From: Branchiostoma floridae
Taxonomy: Eukaryota > Chordata > Leptocardii > Amphioxiformes > Branchiostomatidae
Reading direction: 5' to 3'
Length of the DNA: 64,000 nucleotides
Assembly (NCBI RefSeq): GCF_000003815.2
Contig: NC_049984.1
Coordinates: 19,347,735-19,411,734 of the forward strand
Each line of letters starts with the position of its first letter. The stretch's first letter is position 1. The position numbers and the translations under genes were made by a program. Positions 1 to 9,275 of this stretch are shown in pieces. The notes below the pieces were generated by a model. The model had not been told where the DNA came from. It saw only the letters and a list, made by a program, of their open reading frames with translations, and did not search any database.

Positions 1-1
1 A

Positions 2-339
2 TCGTACATTCATATCTTCTGGGAATGCCCTCATGTGATATCTTTTTGGAACAATGTACAAACTTGGCTAAAACAAGAAATCAGTTTGACTTTAGAATTA
101 AATTCCTTTGTTGTTATGTTTGGAGATCTATCTTTAAGTGCACCCCCTTTAAAAAACTTGATTATACTATTGGGTAAGATTTTCATCTTCCGTTCCCGAC
201 GCTTTAAAATTTTAAATTTCCAGTCCTTTAAAACACTTACATGATTACATCGATATTTCAAAAGACAGAATGTCTTATTGCGTCTCGGAGGGGGAAGCTG
301 GAGAAGCATCGGGATAAGTGGGGAACTTTGTGCTTATGA
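2..339 (+). mobile_element. C-terminal remnant of an L1-like LINE reverse-transcriptase ORF
   Basis: One frame is open from base 2 to a TGA at 241-243. It reads through IFWECPHV and SFWNNVQTWL, the His/Cys-type motif that follows the reverse transcriptase domain in L1-clade non-LTR retrotransposons, and then a hydrophobic KNLIILLGKIFI segment. The homologous reading continues in another frame from 241 to a TGA at 337-339 (KLEKHRDKWGTLC), so the copy carries a frameshift and is dead. The window edge cuts its 5' side. Clade assignment is by motif memory. Confidence 0.75.
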
Positions 340-393
340 TTTCGCTTGTTTTTTCTTGACGTATGCTCATAGTTATGCTTAACCCTCAAACAC

Positions 394-1316
394 CCGAGTG
401 GGGTCCATTTGAACCCCAGGCGTACATTTTGAAGTGCCATTTCAACATTTTTGATCTGAAGAAAAAATCCTTCCGTGACTTTGTCAGTCAATATGTCTTA
501 CACCTTCTCCTAAGTTTCCGCAATGATTGGTACAATAATGTGGAAATTATAAAGAAAGTTTGTGTTCAGTTCCTCTGGGGTCCAAACGGACCCCAGCAAA
601 AATGTGCAGTTTTTAAAACAAACTTTGGAGGCTAACTCCTTAACCACTTACAGTATGAATACCAAACTTTCAGACAATAATAAAAATGTAAATTGAAATC
701 ATCACAAAATTTCTGGGTCATCAACATGTAATGTGACGACATTATGACGTCATTTGCCTAATCGGGGCGGCCATCTTGGATTTTGACCAATGACGTCATG
801 AAATTAGCATAAATTATAAATTTCAAGTCATCAAAACTGCATTGAATTTCATAGAATTTAATTGTTGTCAGAAAACAGGTGTAGTTTACCAAGAAAACCT
901 TGTTAATATTGAAATTGTCAAATTTTGGCAAAAATATGCCTGTTAGAATATGGTTGCCATGGCAACCCCCAAAAATGATAAACTTACTTTATTGACCCAA
1001 AACTTTTGCAAACAATATTTTGTGATAAATTACCAAGTTTCGTAGCTTTAGCTCTAGCCGTTCATGAGTTATGCGACATAAATGTTGCTGAGGGCCTCAA
1101 AATTCCCCTATCTGGTGGGAATAGGTTTAGTGCAAAACGTGGTCCTTCTGAACTTTTGCATAAATTATGATAATGAGTTGGAATTAGCAACACCTTAACA
1201 TCTCAAAATCTTCCTCTTACATTAACGAAGCAATGTATATATAATGCTCGCCGATAAGACATGGTACTGAGATTTTATGAACAAAACATTTTGGGGTCCG
1301 TTTGGACCCCACTCGG
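394..1316. mobile_element. Non-autonomous TIR element (type A)
   Basis: The ends are 25-base imperfect inverted repeats at 394-418 and 1292-1316, beginning CCGAGTGGGGTCC. The self-complementary core GGGGTCC..GGACCCC also occurs internally at 577-594. No transposase is visible. The interior (about 720-1120) matches the element at 3362-4316: GCCATCTTGGATTTTG followed by TGACGTCAT, then GTTGCCATGGCAAC and GAGGGCCTCAAAA. Confidence 0.65.
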
Positions 1317-1345
1317 TCATTTTAGTCGCAACTAAAGTTCGACGA

Positions 1346-1755
1346 AATCATACCTTTGCCAAATGAACCAGGTTTGTTATGTAGAAAGATGTCTGTAGAC
1401 ATAAGTATGCTACTCATTACATATAATTATATATGTTATTTGATTAAGTCACACCTCTATGAGTGCAAGACTGCAAGCAAAAGCTTGTGCTAAGACGATT
1501 TCATTTTGGTAGTCTAGAGCTGAGATACAATTTTTTTCTGAAATTCAGAAAAATAGAATCTGTCAACCAAAACATTGAATTGGACTGGCCTGACGTTATC
1601 TTGATAACAGTGTCTCTGAGCAACCTGATACTCGAGAGTAGCAAGGACGTTGGTACTGTAAGGTCACATTGCAGGTGGAAGATGACCCGGAAACACAAAC
1701 ACACAGGCACACTCCAAACTATATCTCCATTTGTCATGGAAATAACTATTAACAA
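1346..1755 (+). repeat. Fragments of repeat family R1
   Basis: 1346-1445 carries the R1 start signature (CATACCTTTGCCAAATGAAC, then GGTTTGTTATGTAGA), also seen at 5900. 1685-1750 carries the R1-like tail: a CACA-rich stretch and then CCATTTGTCATGGAAATAA, comparable to 17036-17055. The middle is missing or too diverged to recognise. Confidence 0.5.
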
Positions 1756-1796
1756 AACTGCAGAAGTTTAACCCTATTCAGACAGGTGTGACAGCG

Positions 1797-1955
1797 ATCT
1801 AGCCCCCCCCCCGTGATCTCGCCCCCCCCGGGGGCGAAATCACTAGCGATCTCGCCCCCCCCGGGGCGAAATCACTAGCGATCTCGCCCTCCCCGGCTAG
1901 TGATTTCGCCCCCCTACCTCGCCCCCCTTTAGCGATTTCGCCCCCCCCCCCCCAA
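1797..1955. repeat. C-rich self-complementary repeat cluster
   Basis: The motif GGCGAAATCACTAGCGATC and its complement alternate at least four times, separated by runs of 7-14 C. A shorter piece with the same GGGCGAAATCACTAGCGATT ending lies at 8218-8238. It looks like nested or collapsed copies of one terminal repeat. Homopolymer lengths are probably unreliable. Confidence 0.55.
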
Positions 1956-2342
1956 AACGGGTTTACATGACATTTTAGAAGTTGATTGGTATAAATCACA
2001 AAATGTAGTTTCAGAATGATATAAGTACACGAGTTTGATACATAACTCCATTCATAGTATCAATATTAACGTAATTACATGGTAATAAGATAGTTGAACT
2101 TATTTCAGACAAGGAGGGTTTGGTCCCTTGTATTCCCATTATTGCATATACCTGAGTCTTGACATAAGATGTATTTCATTGTATTCACCTGTCCTCAAGC
2201 AACCTATATATCTCCAATATGAAGTCTCTACCATGAAGTGACCACAAAAGAACTATGTAATGTCTTTATTAATTATGCAAATATTAGGTATTAATTAGAA
2301 TAACGCACATTTTGGTATATGCACCTGGCCAAGGGATATCTC

Positions 2343-3053
2343 NNNNNNNNNNNNNNNNNNNNNNNNNNNNNNNNNNNNNNNNNNNNNNNNNNNNNNNNNN
2401 NNNNNNNNNNNNNNNNNNNNNNNNNNNNNNNNNNNNNNNNNNNNNNNNNNNNNNNNNNNNNNNNNNNNNNNNNNNNNNNNNNNNNNNNNNNNNNNNNNNN
2501 NNNNNNNNNNNNNNNNNNNNNNNNNNNNNNNNNNNNNNNNNNNNNNNNNNNNNNNNNNNNNNNNNNNNNNNNNNNNNNNNNNNNNNNNNNNNNNNNNNNN
2601 NNNNNNNNNNNNNNNNNNNNNNNNNNNNNNNNNNNNNNNNNNNNNNNNNNNNNNNNNNNNNNNNNNNNNNNNNNNNNNNNNNNNNNNNNNNNNNNNNNNN
2701 NNNNNNNNNNNNNNNNNNNNNNNNNNNNNNNNNNNNNNNNNNNNNNNNNNNNNNNNNNNNNNNNNNNNNNNNNNNNNNNNNNNNNNNNNNNNNNNNNNNN
2801 NNNNNNNNNNNNNNNNNNNNNNNNNNNNNNNNNNNNNNNNNNNNNNNNNNNNNNNNNNNNNNNNNNNNNNNNNNNNNNNNNNNNNNNNNNNNNNNNNNNN
2901 NNNNNNNNNNNNNNNNNNNNNNNNNNNNNNNNNNNNNNNNNNNNNNNNNNNNNNNNNNNNNNNNNNNNNNNNNNNNNNNNNNNNNNNNNNNNNNNNNNNN
3001 NNNNNNNNNNNNNNNNNNNNNNNNNNNNNNNNNNNNNNNNNNNNNNNNNNNNN
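2343..3053. other. Assembly gap (711 N)
   Basis: Unknown bases. Any open reading frame crossing this interval is an artefact. A GT microsatellite borders its right edge, a common cause of such gaps. Confidence 0.99.
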
Positions 3054-3085
<32 letters not shown>

Positions 3086-3100
3086 GGTGTGTGTGTGTGT
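3054..3100. repeat. (GT)n microsatellite at gap edge
   Basis: About 23 GT units with one CG interruption directly follow the gap. The true length is unknown. Confidence 0.95.
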
Positions 3101-3361
3101 AACATTTGTTTTAACCAGGCCACAATCTGATTCACGCGACGATTGGAGAATGGCAAATCCCATGAATAGAAATATTTACCAGTCTAGCTCTAACAGTGAA
3201 CGAGGTTTGTTTTCATCCTGTCGAACCCTGCAACAAAACATATTGACTGTGATGAAAACTTCCCTGCATTGCCGCTGTGCGCTTTTAACAGAGCAGCTTC
3301 CACCATACAGACAGTGCCCGGGGTAGCAAAGCTCTGTAAAATAACAAAATTATAATCAATT

Positions 3362-4316
3362 ACCCCTATTCAGCCCGGGCTTTTTTGGTCATCCCTGGCC
3401 CGGGGGGGGGGGGGGCTTTTGAGGCCCTCCACTTCTAAGTCCTCTAACTCTCGAACGACGTGCCGTAAGGCCACCAAATTTTCAGGACATTATATCGACA
3501 TAATATCTGACAAGTATTTGACGTTTGACGTTACGTTGACGTAAGATGACGTAATTATGACGTCATCAATTTGATTATATTGGCCGGACCCATGAAAAAA
3601 GGGTATTCTCAGAAAACTTCAAGTTATACTACAAAAATGTAACAATAAGTGCAGATAACAGAATAATAATGTTTATTACGACTTGTATTGCCAATAGCAA
3701 CATCGATGACGTCATAATGACGTCATAAAATGACGTCATGCACATCTAAGATACGAGATAGGCTCCGCCATATTATATCCACCACCTTGAATTTTTAAAA
3801 CTTCTTTTTTTGCAACAAATAATCACAAAGGGCAATGGAAATAGACTAAATTCATTCATTTAGATGGTTTTTGATGAAAAAATACCAGGTAGTTACAAAT
3901 TTTAAGGGAAAATAAGCTTGTTATTCTTGATCTGGCCATACGGTCCGCCATCTTGGATTTTGGGCTGATGACGTCATCAAATTAGCATAATTTATGCATA
4001 TATAATTATGAAAGATATGCTAAATAATATAAGATTTTATTTATGTAACAAAATAGCAGTAATATAGCAAATAAATGTGAAAAATACATTGTTAGAAACA
4101 AAAATGGTGATTTTGGGCAAAACTGCCTGTCAGCAAACGGTTGCCATGGCAACACGAAAAAATGGAAAATTTGTCAAACTTCGCAAAATTGTTGCCAACA
4201 ATATTTTAGGAAAACTCACCAAATTTGGTGGCTTTAGCGTAAGGCGTTCTGGCGTTATAGGACATCGAAGTTAGCGCGGGCCTCAAAAGCCCCCCCCCCC
4301 CGGTCTGAATAGGGTT
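3362..4316. mobile_element. Non-autonomous TIR element (type B, related to type A)
   Basis: The left end reads ACCCCTATTCAG (3362-3373) and the right end CTGAATAGGGTT (4305-4316), each next to a long G or C run and the motif GCTTTTGAGGCC or its complement. The interior has several TGACGTCAT palindromes, the GCCATCTTGGATTTTGGG block and GGTTGCCATGGCAACA, all shared with the element at 394-1316. No transposase frame is present. Confidence 0.65.
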
Positions 4317-4379
4317 AAAACACATGGGATCAACCTATCCTCCCCAGTTTTCCGTCAACATAAGTCTACTGTAGTCGGT

Positions 4380-5125
4380 AAAAGTTGATTATGCAAATTA
4401 GCTGTTAATTTGCCTAATTAGCATCTTATTATGAACGTCTTCACTTAGTCTATCAACATATAAAACATACCAAAAAGCATGATGATCCGCCAACATGTTC
4501 ATATTTTCTCATTAATTATGCAAATGAGGCCATCATTTGCATAATTGATATCTATCGACATTTCTCTCCTTCCCAGCTACATATGGGACAAGTTTTAAAG
4601 TCCTATCATGGAATGCAGTGGTTTTATAAATTTTCCTCATTAATTATGAAAATTAGCTGTTGATTTACATAATTAGTATTCAATTATGTAAGTCAACACT
4701 CATTCTATCTACATACCAAAAATCATGAAGATCCGTCAACACGTTGCAGAGTTATTCTCGTCCAAAGTTTGAAAGGAAACCGGCGCCTGCAGTACCAAAA
4801 AAGCCGCTAGGGAGCCCAAACTCACAGCACATACTCTCTGCCCCGTGGGCTATCTACCACCCATAAATCATGACCACAGCATGTCCAGAACACGAGATAT
4901 AAAAAATTGAGTTTCCGCTGCAGTACCTTAGCAAGCCGCTAGGGGGCCCACTATCGAACTTGACCTTCGTTTTCCCGACCCCTACCCACCTACCAAATAT
5001 TATCGGGATACATCCAAGGCTTCTTGAGTTATGCTGTTAACACACAGACAGACAGACAGACAGACAGACACACAGACTCACAAGCCCAAAACATAACCTT
5101 AGCCATTCTGGCAAAGGTAACAAAG
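4380..5125 (+). repeat. Dispersed repeat R1, copy 2
   Basis: AT-rich blocks of the form CATTAATTATGCAAAT alternate with CATCATGAAGATCCGTCAAC-like segments. GCCGCTAGGG(G/A)GCCCA follows twice, then a CAGA microsatellite (5043-5069), then CCTTAGCCATTCTGGCAAAG. The same order of blocks occurs at 5885-7168, 16270-17058 and, reversed, at 55066-55990. No protein-coding frame. Confidence 0.7.
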
Positions 5126-5278
5126 GTAAAAAAAGGTCGGGTGCTTGAGGATTAATTGTGACATTTAAATGTATTATTTCGCTTGATTTTGTTCTTTTCT
5201 GCTGTAAATAATTTATGGGAGGCTGTCTTCTGTTCAGTTTTTTGTATTTGTATATTATTATATGGAAATAAAAAAACA

Positions 5279-5578
5279 CATTTGAAGACCAATATTTGTA
5301 GTGTTTTGTGAAGCTTTATTTCTTATTTGTATGACAGTTGTGTGACTGTTTTTTTACTGGTTGTTTATTTATGGGCACGAGCCACCAATATCTAGTAACA
5401 GGTGACCACAGTGATTCGGTGCTACCAACATTATTGTGAAAATTCTGTCTTCAAATAAAAGGGAAGTGAATATGTGTAAATATTTTTAATAGAAAAAAGC
5501 TGTTTGTTTGGACGGCGTACTTATGCATAATAAGATCAGCAAAAAATCCGGGCATCTTAGGGCGGTCCCCGTTACATT
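5279..5578 (+). mobile_element. Truncated copy of the TIR element at 60517-60979
   Basis: TTTGAAGACCAATATTTG to the end GGGCATCTTAGGGCGGTCCC is closely similar over its length to 60617-60979. Only the right terminal repeat is present here. The first ~100 bases and an internal ~70-base segment of the full copy are absent. Confidence 0.75.
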
Positions 5579-5595
5579 AACTTCCCTTTGTGCGT

Positions 5596-5800
5596 CGGGC
5601 GTGGCGTAACTGGTAGAACGTTCGGCTCGGAATCTAGAGGTCCTGAGTTCGATACCCGCCGTGCCACCGACGTTGTGCCCTTGGGAATGGCACTTGACAC
5701 GACCTTCCTCACTTCACCCAGGTGTAAAAATGGGTACCTGACTTCGGTCGGAGAGGTAAAAAGACTACCTTTACTTTCTGTCTGTACCGTGTGTGTGACA
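5596..5800 (+). mobile_element. tRNA-derived SINE
   Basis: The head resembles a tRNA: an A-box-like TGGCGTAACTGGTAGAAC (5602-5619), then the B-box-like GGTCCTGAGTTCGATACCC about 20 bases later. It is followed by a conserved-type SINE body containing TGCCCTTGGGAATGGCACTT and CCCAGGTGTAAAAATGGGTA. The body and the lack of a clean cloverleaf argue for a SINE, not a tRNA gene. It starts about 20 bases after the terminal repeat of the truncated element on its left. Confidence 0.75.
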
Positions 5801-5884
5801 CTTTTACTATAAGTTATAATTACAAAAACTTGAGTGGAGTGCCACATTGTCATCGTCTGTCCAAAAGCCAATAGAAAACTAGAG

Positions 5885-7168
5885 TTCCACGAACACATAC
5901 CTTTGCCAAATAAACCAGGTTTGTTATGTAGAATGATGTCTGTAGACATAAATGTGTTACTCATTATATTTTATTTTATATGCCTGGAGTTGGTTCATAA
6001 CATTTTGCCATTGCTTATACAAATTAGATCCCTATTCACATACTATTTAATTGTATCAAGCATCACTTAAGCTGTCAGCATACCAAAAATCATGATGATC
6101 CTTTCAATCCCTTCTTGACTTATTATCTTTTAAAGTAGGAAACTAACCCGCCTCCTGCAGTTCAAGGAAAGATGTTAGCGGACCCAAACATACACCTCTT
6201 ACTCTCAGCCATATTTCTCAGTTACATATGTGACAAGTTTAAAAGTCCTATCACGGAATACAGTGGATTTATCAACTTTCCTCATTAATTATGCAAATTA
6301 GCTGTTAACTTATTTATATTTATAAATATTTTTTATTAATCATGCAAATGAGATCATCATCTGCATAATTAATATGTATTGATATTTCTGTCTTTCTCAG
6401 CTACACATGTGACAAGTTTGAAAGTCCTATAATGCAATGCAGTGGATTTACACATTTTCCTCATTAATTATGCAAATTAAGCGTCGATTTGCATAATTAG
6501 AATTCCATCATGTAAGTCTTCCCTTTGGCTATCTACATACCAAATCATGACGATCCGTCAACGCGTTTATATTTTCTCATTAATTATGCAAAGGAGGCCT
6601 TAATTTGCATAATCAACATGCATTGATATTTCTCTCTTTCTCATCTATATATGTGAGAAGTTTGAAAGTCCTATCATGAAATGCAGTGGATTTATAAACT
6701 TTCCTCATTAGTTATGCAAATTAGTTGCTGATTTGCATAATTAGTATCCATTATGTACATTGTTACTTTGGGCTATCTACATACCAAAAATCATGACGAT
6801 CCATCAACATGTTCTCGAGTTATTCTCGTCCAAAGTTTGAAAGGAAATCGGCGACTGCACTTCCAAACAAGCCGCTAAGAGGTCCAAACGTACAACACTT
6901 ACTCTCTGCTCCAGGGGCTATCTACCACTCAAAAATAATAACCACGGCATGTCCAGAAGACGAGATATCAAAATTGAGGTTCTGCTGCAGTACCTTAGCA
7001 AGCCGCTAGGGGGCCCATTAACGAACTTGACCTTCGTTTTCCCAACCCCTACCCACCTACCAAATATTATCGGGATCCATCCAAGGCTTCTCGAGTTATG
7101 CTGTTAACACATGCACACAGACAGACTCACAAGCCCAACACATAACCTTAGCCATTCTGGCAAAGGTA
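5885..7168 (+). repeat. Dispersed repeat R1, longest forward copy
   Basis: It begins with CACATACCTTTGCCAAATAA and ends with CCTTAGCCATTCTGGCAAAG, so the ends carry a short inverted TTTGCCA. The middle consists of repeated ~230-base modules, each with CATTAATTATGCAAAT, GTGACAAGTTTGAAAGTCCT and a CATGACGATCC block, then two CCGCTAGGGGGCCCA-type sites. No transposase or reverse transcriptase frame was found. Confidence 0.7.
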
Positions 7169-8090
7169 AATATTTGTCTTTTGTAAATAAGCAGGAAAAC
7201 GTCAAATTATAACCACGCCATTGTCTGCTGTGGGTACGTATTACCAAAGTTTAGGGTGGGAAAACGTGTTGCACCTGTAGAAAAAATACATCACAATTTC
7301 CGTTTGACGGTTTGTGAAATAAAACTTTCTTTCTTGAAGTACAACAGTGCACTCTTTGTTAATGTGTGAAACACTAGCATGTTGTGTGCGTGTTGTAATC
7401 AAGAAATACAAGTTTGATTACCGTACAGTGCTACTGATAGTATAGTAGCACCGTAGTTACGGGTCATTCTCACGTGGGATTTATTCCTTCAAATTCAATT
7501 TTGGAACAGTCTATTTTTGCATAAAGGGAGAGAGCGGAGTGAAAATAGCTGAATTTGCTCCTAAGTAAATACCGGCCTTCCTAGTTTTTAATCCGCTTTG
7601 GATTCCATGCGGATTTTTCGGAATCTCCTTCCGAGGTGGTTTCTACTTATCCGGAATTGCGAATTGTCATCACAAATGGATTTTACACACAAGGAATCCA
7701 TACAAGTAGACGCACTTTTGCTACAAAAGGAGAAGTGTTCAACGTATAATCAAACCGAAAGAATCAATTTGTCTAGAGAAGCCACAATGACATATCCAAC
7801 TTCCCCACATTCACAGACGAACAGAAAGCCACTTTCCTCTTAAAATCACATGCAGAACCCTCAGATTGTAGAAACGTGGGTTTTCTGTCTTCCTCTGCTT
7901 CCATAAAGATCGTGAATCTAACACGATTAGAAATAGTCAACATCTAGGATTCAAGGAGCCTCTTTTTACAATAATATTTATCACTGTTCATTGTCACATG
8001 TATGTTACCTATGTTTGCACCATGTACTTGCAACTAGCCTTCGGGTATGAAATTGCAAATAAACTTTCCATCATGGGCGCGAAATCGGCG
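7169..8090. other. No recognisable feature
   Basis: Unique-looking, moderately AT-rich DNA. An 81-codon open frame at 7598-7843 has no family resemblance and no splice context I trust. The upstream exons of the plus-strand mosaic gene could lie here but I cannot identify them. Confidence 0.5.
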
Positions 8091-8094
8091 TGGA

Positions 8095-8240
8095 TCCACT
8101 GTGACAGCCACCCCCCCCCCCCCTTCCCCTAGCCGGCTATATTCCTCTAGCCGGCATACTCCTCCGTTTCTACCATTTCTACGATTTTTCCAGCGATCCG
8201 GAGTCTGGTAGAGACTAGGGCGAAATCACTAGCGATTGCT
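8095..8240. repeat. C-rich stretch plus one MITE end
   Basis: GTGACAGCCA followed by 13 C, a CTAGCCGGC duplication, then a segment ending GATCCGGAGTCTGGTAGAGA. That last segment matches one terminus of the CTACCAGGCTCC MITE family found at 28880, 43856 and 48969. It appears to be a composite of partial elements. Confidence 0.45.
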
Positions 8241-8257
8241 AAACACTGTACACCCAA

Positions 8258-8561
8258 CACTGAAATATAGTATAGGGACTTACCCCTTAAATTTTCGGAC
8301 GAACTCCGTCGACCGCAGTGACGTCAGGAAGACAACCCTTTTTGCAGGAGGTGGTCATAAGTATCAGAACGTCTGGGTTGCCCCCGTCTTTGTTGAGGGT
8401 GGGCCGGTGGGCTACTCGTATGGTGTGTACTGCCTCCTGCAATCCTGTTCCGCATCTAAGATTTTGACTTTGTCCAAACAAATAGAATGTCCCAGAGACT
8501 CTAGGTGTATACATAAACTTTCTGATACTTATGACCCCCTCCTGCAAAGGTGGTGTCTTCC
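8258..8561. repeat. Hairpin element inserted in a dispersed repeat
   Basis: 8328-8369 and 8519-8561 are inverted repeats of about 42 bases (GCAGGAGGTGGTCATAAGTA on the left), enclosing ~150 bases. The left flank 8258-8327, including TTACCCCTTAAATTTTCGGA and the GTGACGTCAGGAA site, matches the reverse complement of 61427-61520, where no hairpin follows. Confidence 0.6.
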
Positions 8562-8639
8562 TGTTAATTCATGATCATAAGGGAAACCCTTTCATTGTAA
8601 ATCTCATTTTGGGGAATATTCATCAATACAGTGGTCTTT

Positions 8640-8830
8640 CATAAGTTGACAACGCTGCGATTTCCAATAACATGCATGTTCATTTAGTCTAGAAAGGCAA
8701 CAGTGCTGCACATCCGTGTGAGTGCAAGAGAAAATCGGCAAAATTAACACAACAGTGCCGCAGTGAATGAACCTAGCGATGTCTCAACTGTGCCCCAAAT
8801 GCAGTGAGAGTGCACCTCAAGCATGTCGGT
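8640..8830. mobile_element. Degenerate MITE remnant
   Basis: 8738-8815 (AACACAACAGTGCCGCAGTG, then GCAGTGAGAGTGCACCTC) resembles the right third of the MITE at 48144-48394. The other end is too diverged to fix. Confidence 0.45.
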
Positions 8831-8903
8831 TTGACCGCCTTTTTTTGGTTACAGTGTTTTGAATTGTAGAATAAAACGTTGCTTCTCCGCTTCTATCGTA
8901 AAG

Positions 8904-9275
8904 GGTACCTAGGCCACGTAGGAGCAACAGATTTCTATAAAGTTCTTGTCGTGGGAAATATGACCAACGCCAACGTCAAAGCCACTTGTGAGAGCGTCGG
9001 GATGAGGATGCCGTGCTACTATACAGGGACGTGCTCCGACTCCTGGCCGTCGGAATGGCTCAAAATTCATGGTTCTACCAGTTGTCGAACACTAGCCGTC
9101 CTGTCTCAATCCCTTTGCGGAACCAGTGAAGCCCATGCCTGCCAGCCCCTTGACGACATCTTCGTGTACTATCCGAACTGGCAAAGGGACGACAGTGCCT
9201 GGGGTGTGGACCTTGATACCAGTCAATGGGGAATACAAGGAGCAAACTACGAAGGCAAGTACGCCTTGTGTGGAG
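8904..9275 (+). CDS. Exon: unnamed Cys-rich domain, copy 1
   Basis: Phase 1 at both ends; acceptor after TATCGTAAAG, donor G|GTAAGG. The start was chosen because it aligns with copy 2 and because an in-frame TAG lies upstream at 8867. About 124 residues, with TCESVGMRMPCYYTGTC near the start, LCGTSEAHAC in the middle, LDDIFVYYPNW and a closing YALCGG. The ~8 cysteines suggest a disulfide-stabilised extracellular fold. I do not recognise a named family. Confidence 0.75.

Noticed and set aside
2284-3326. Open frames of ~270-335 codons on both strands around 2.3-3.3 kb
   Set aside because: They consist of N-gap placeholder residues plus a GT microsatellite.
5596-5670. tRNA gene
   Set aside because: A- and B-box-like motifs are present, but the sequence continues into a SINE body and no clean cloverleaf with CCA-adjacent acceptor stem was found.
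8236-8574. 112-codon plus-strand frame
   Set aside because: It is made of the hairpin element and its flanking repeat.
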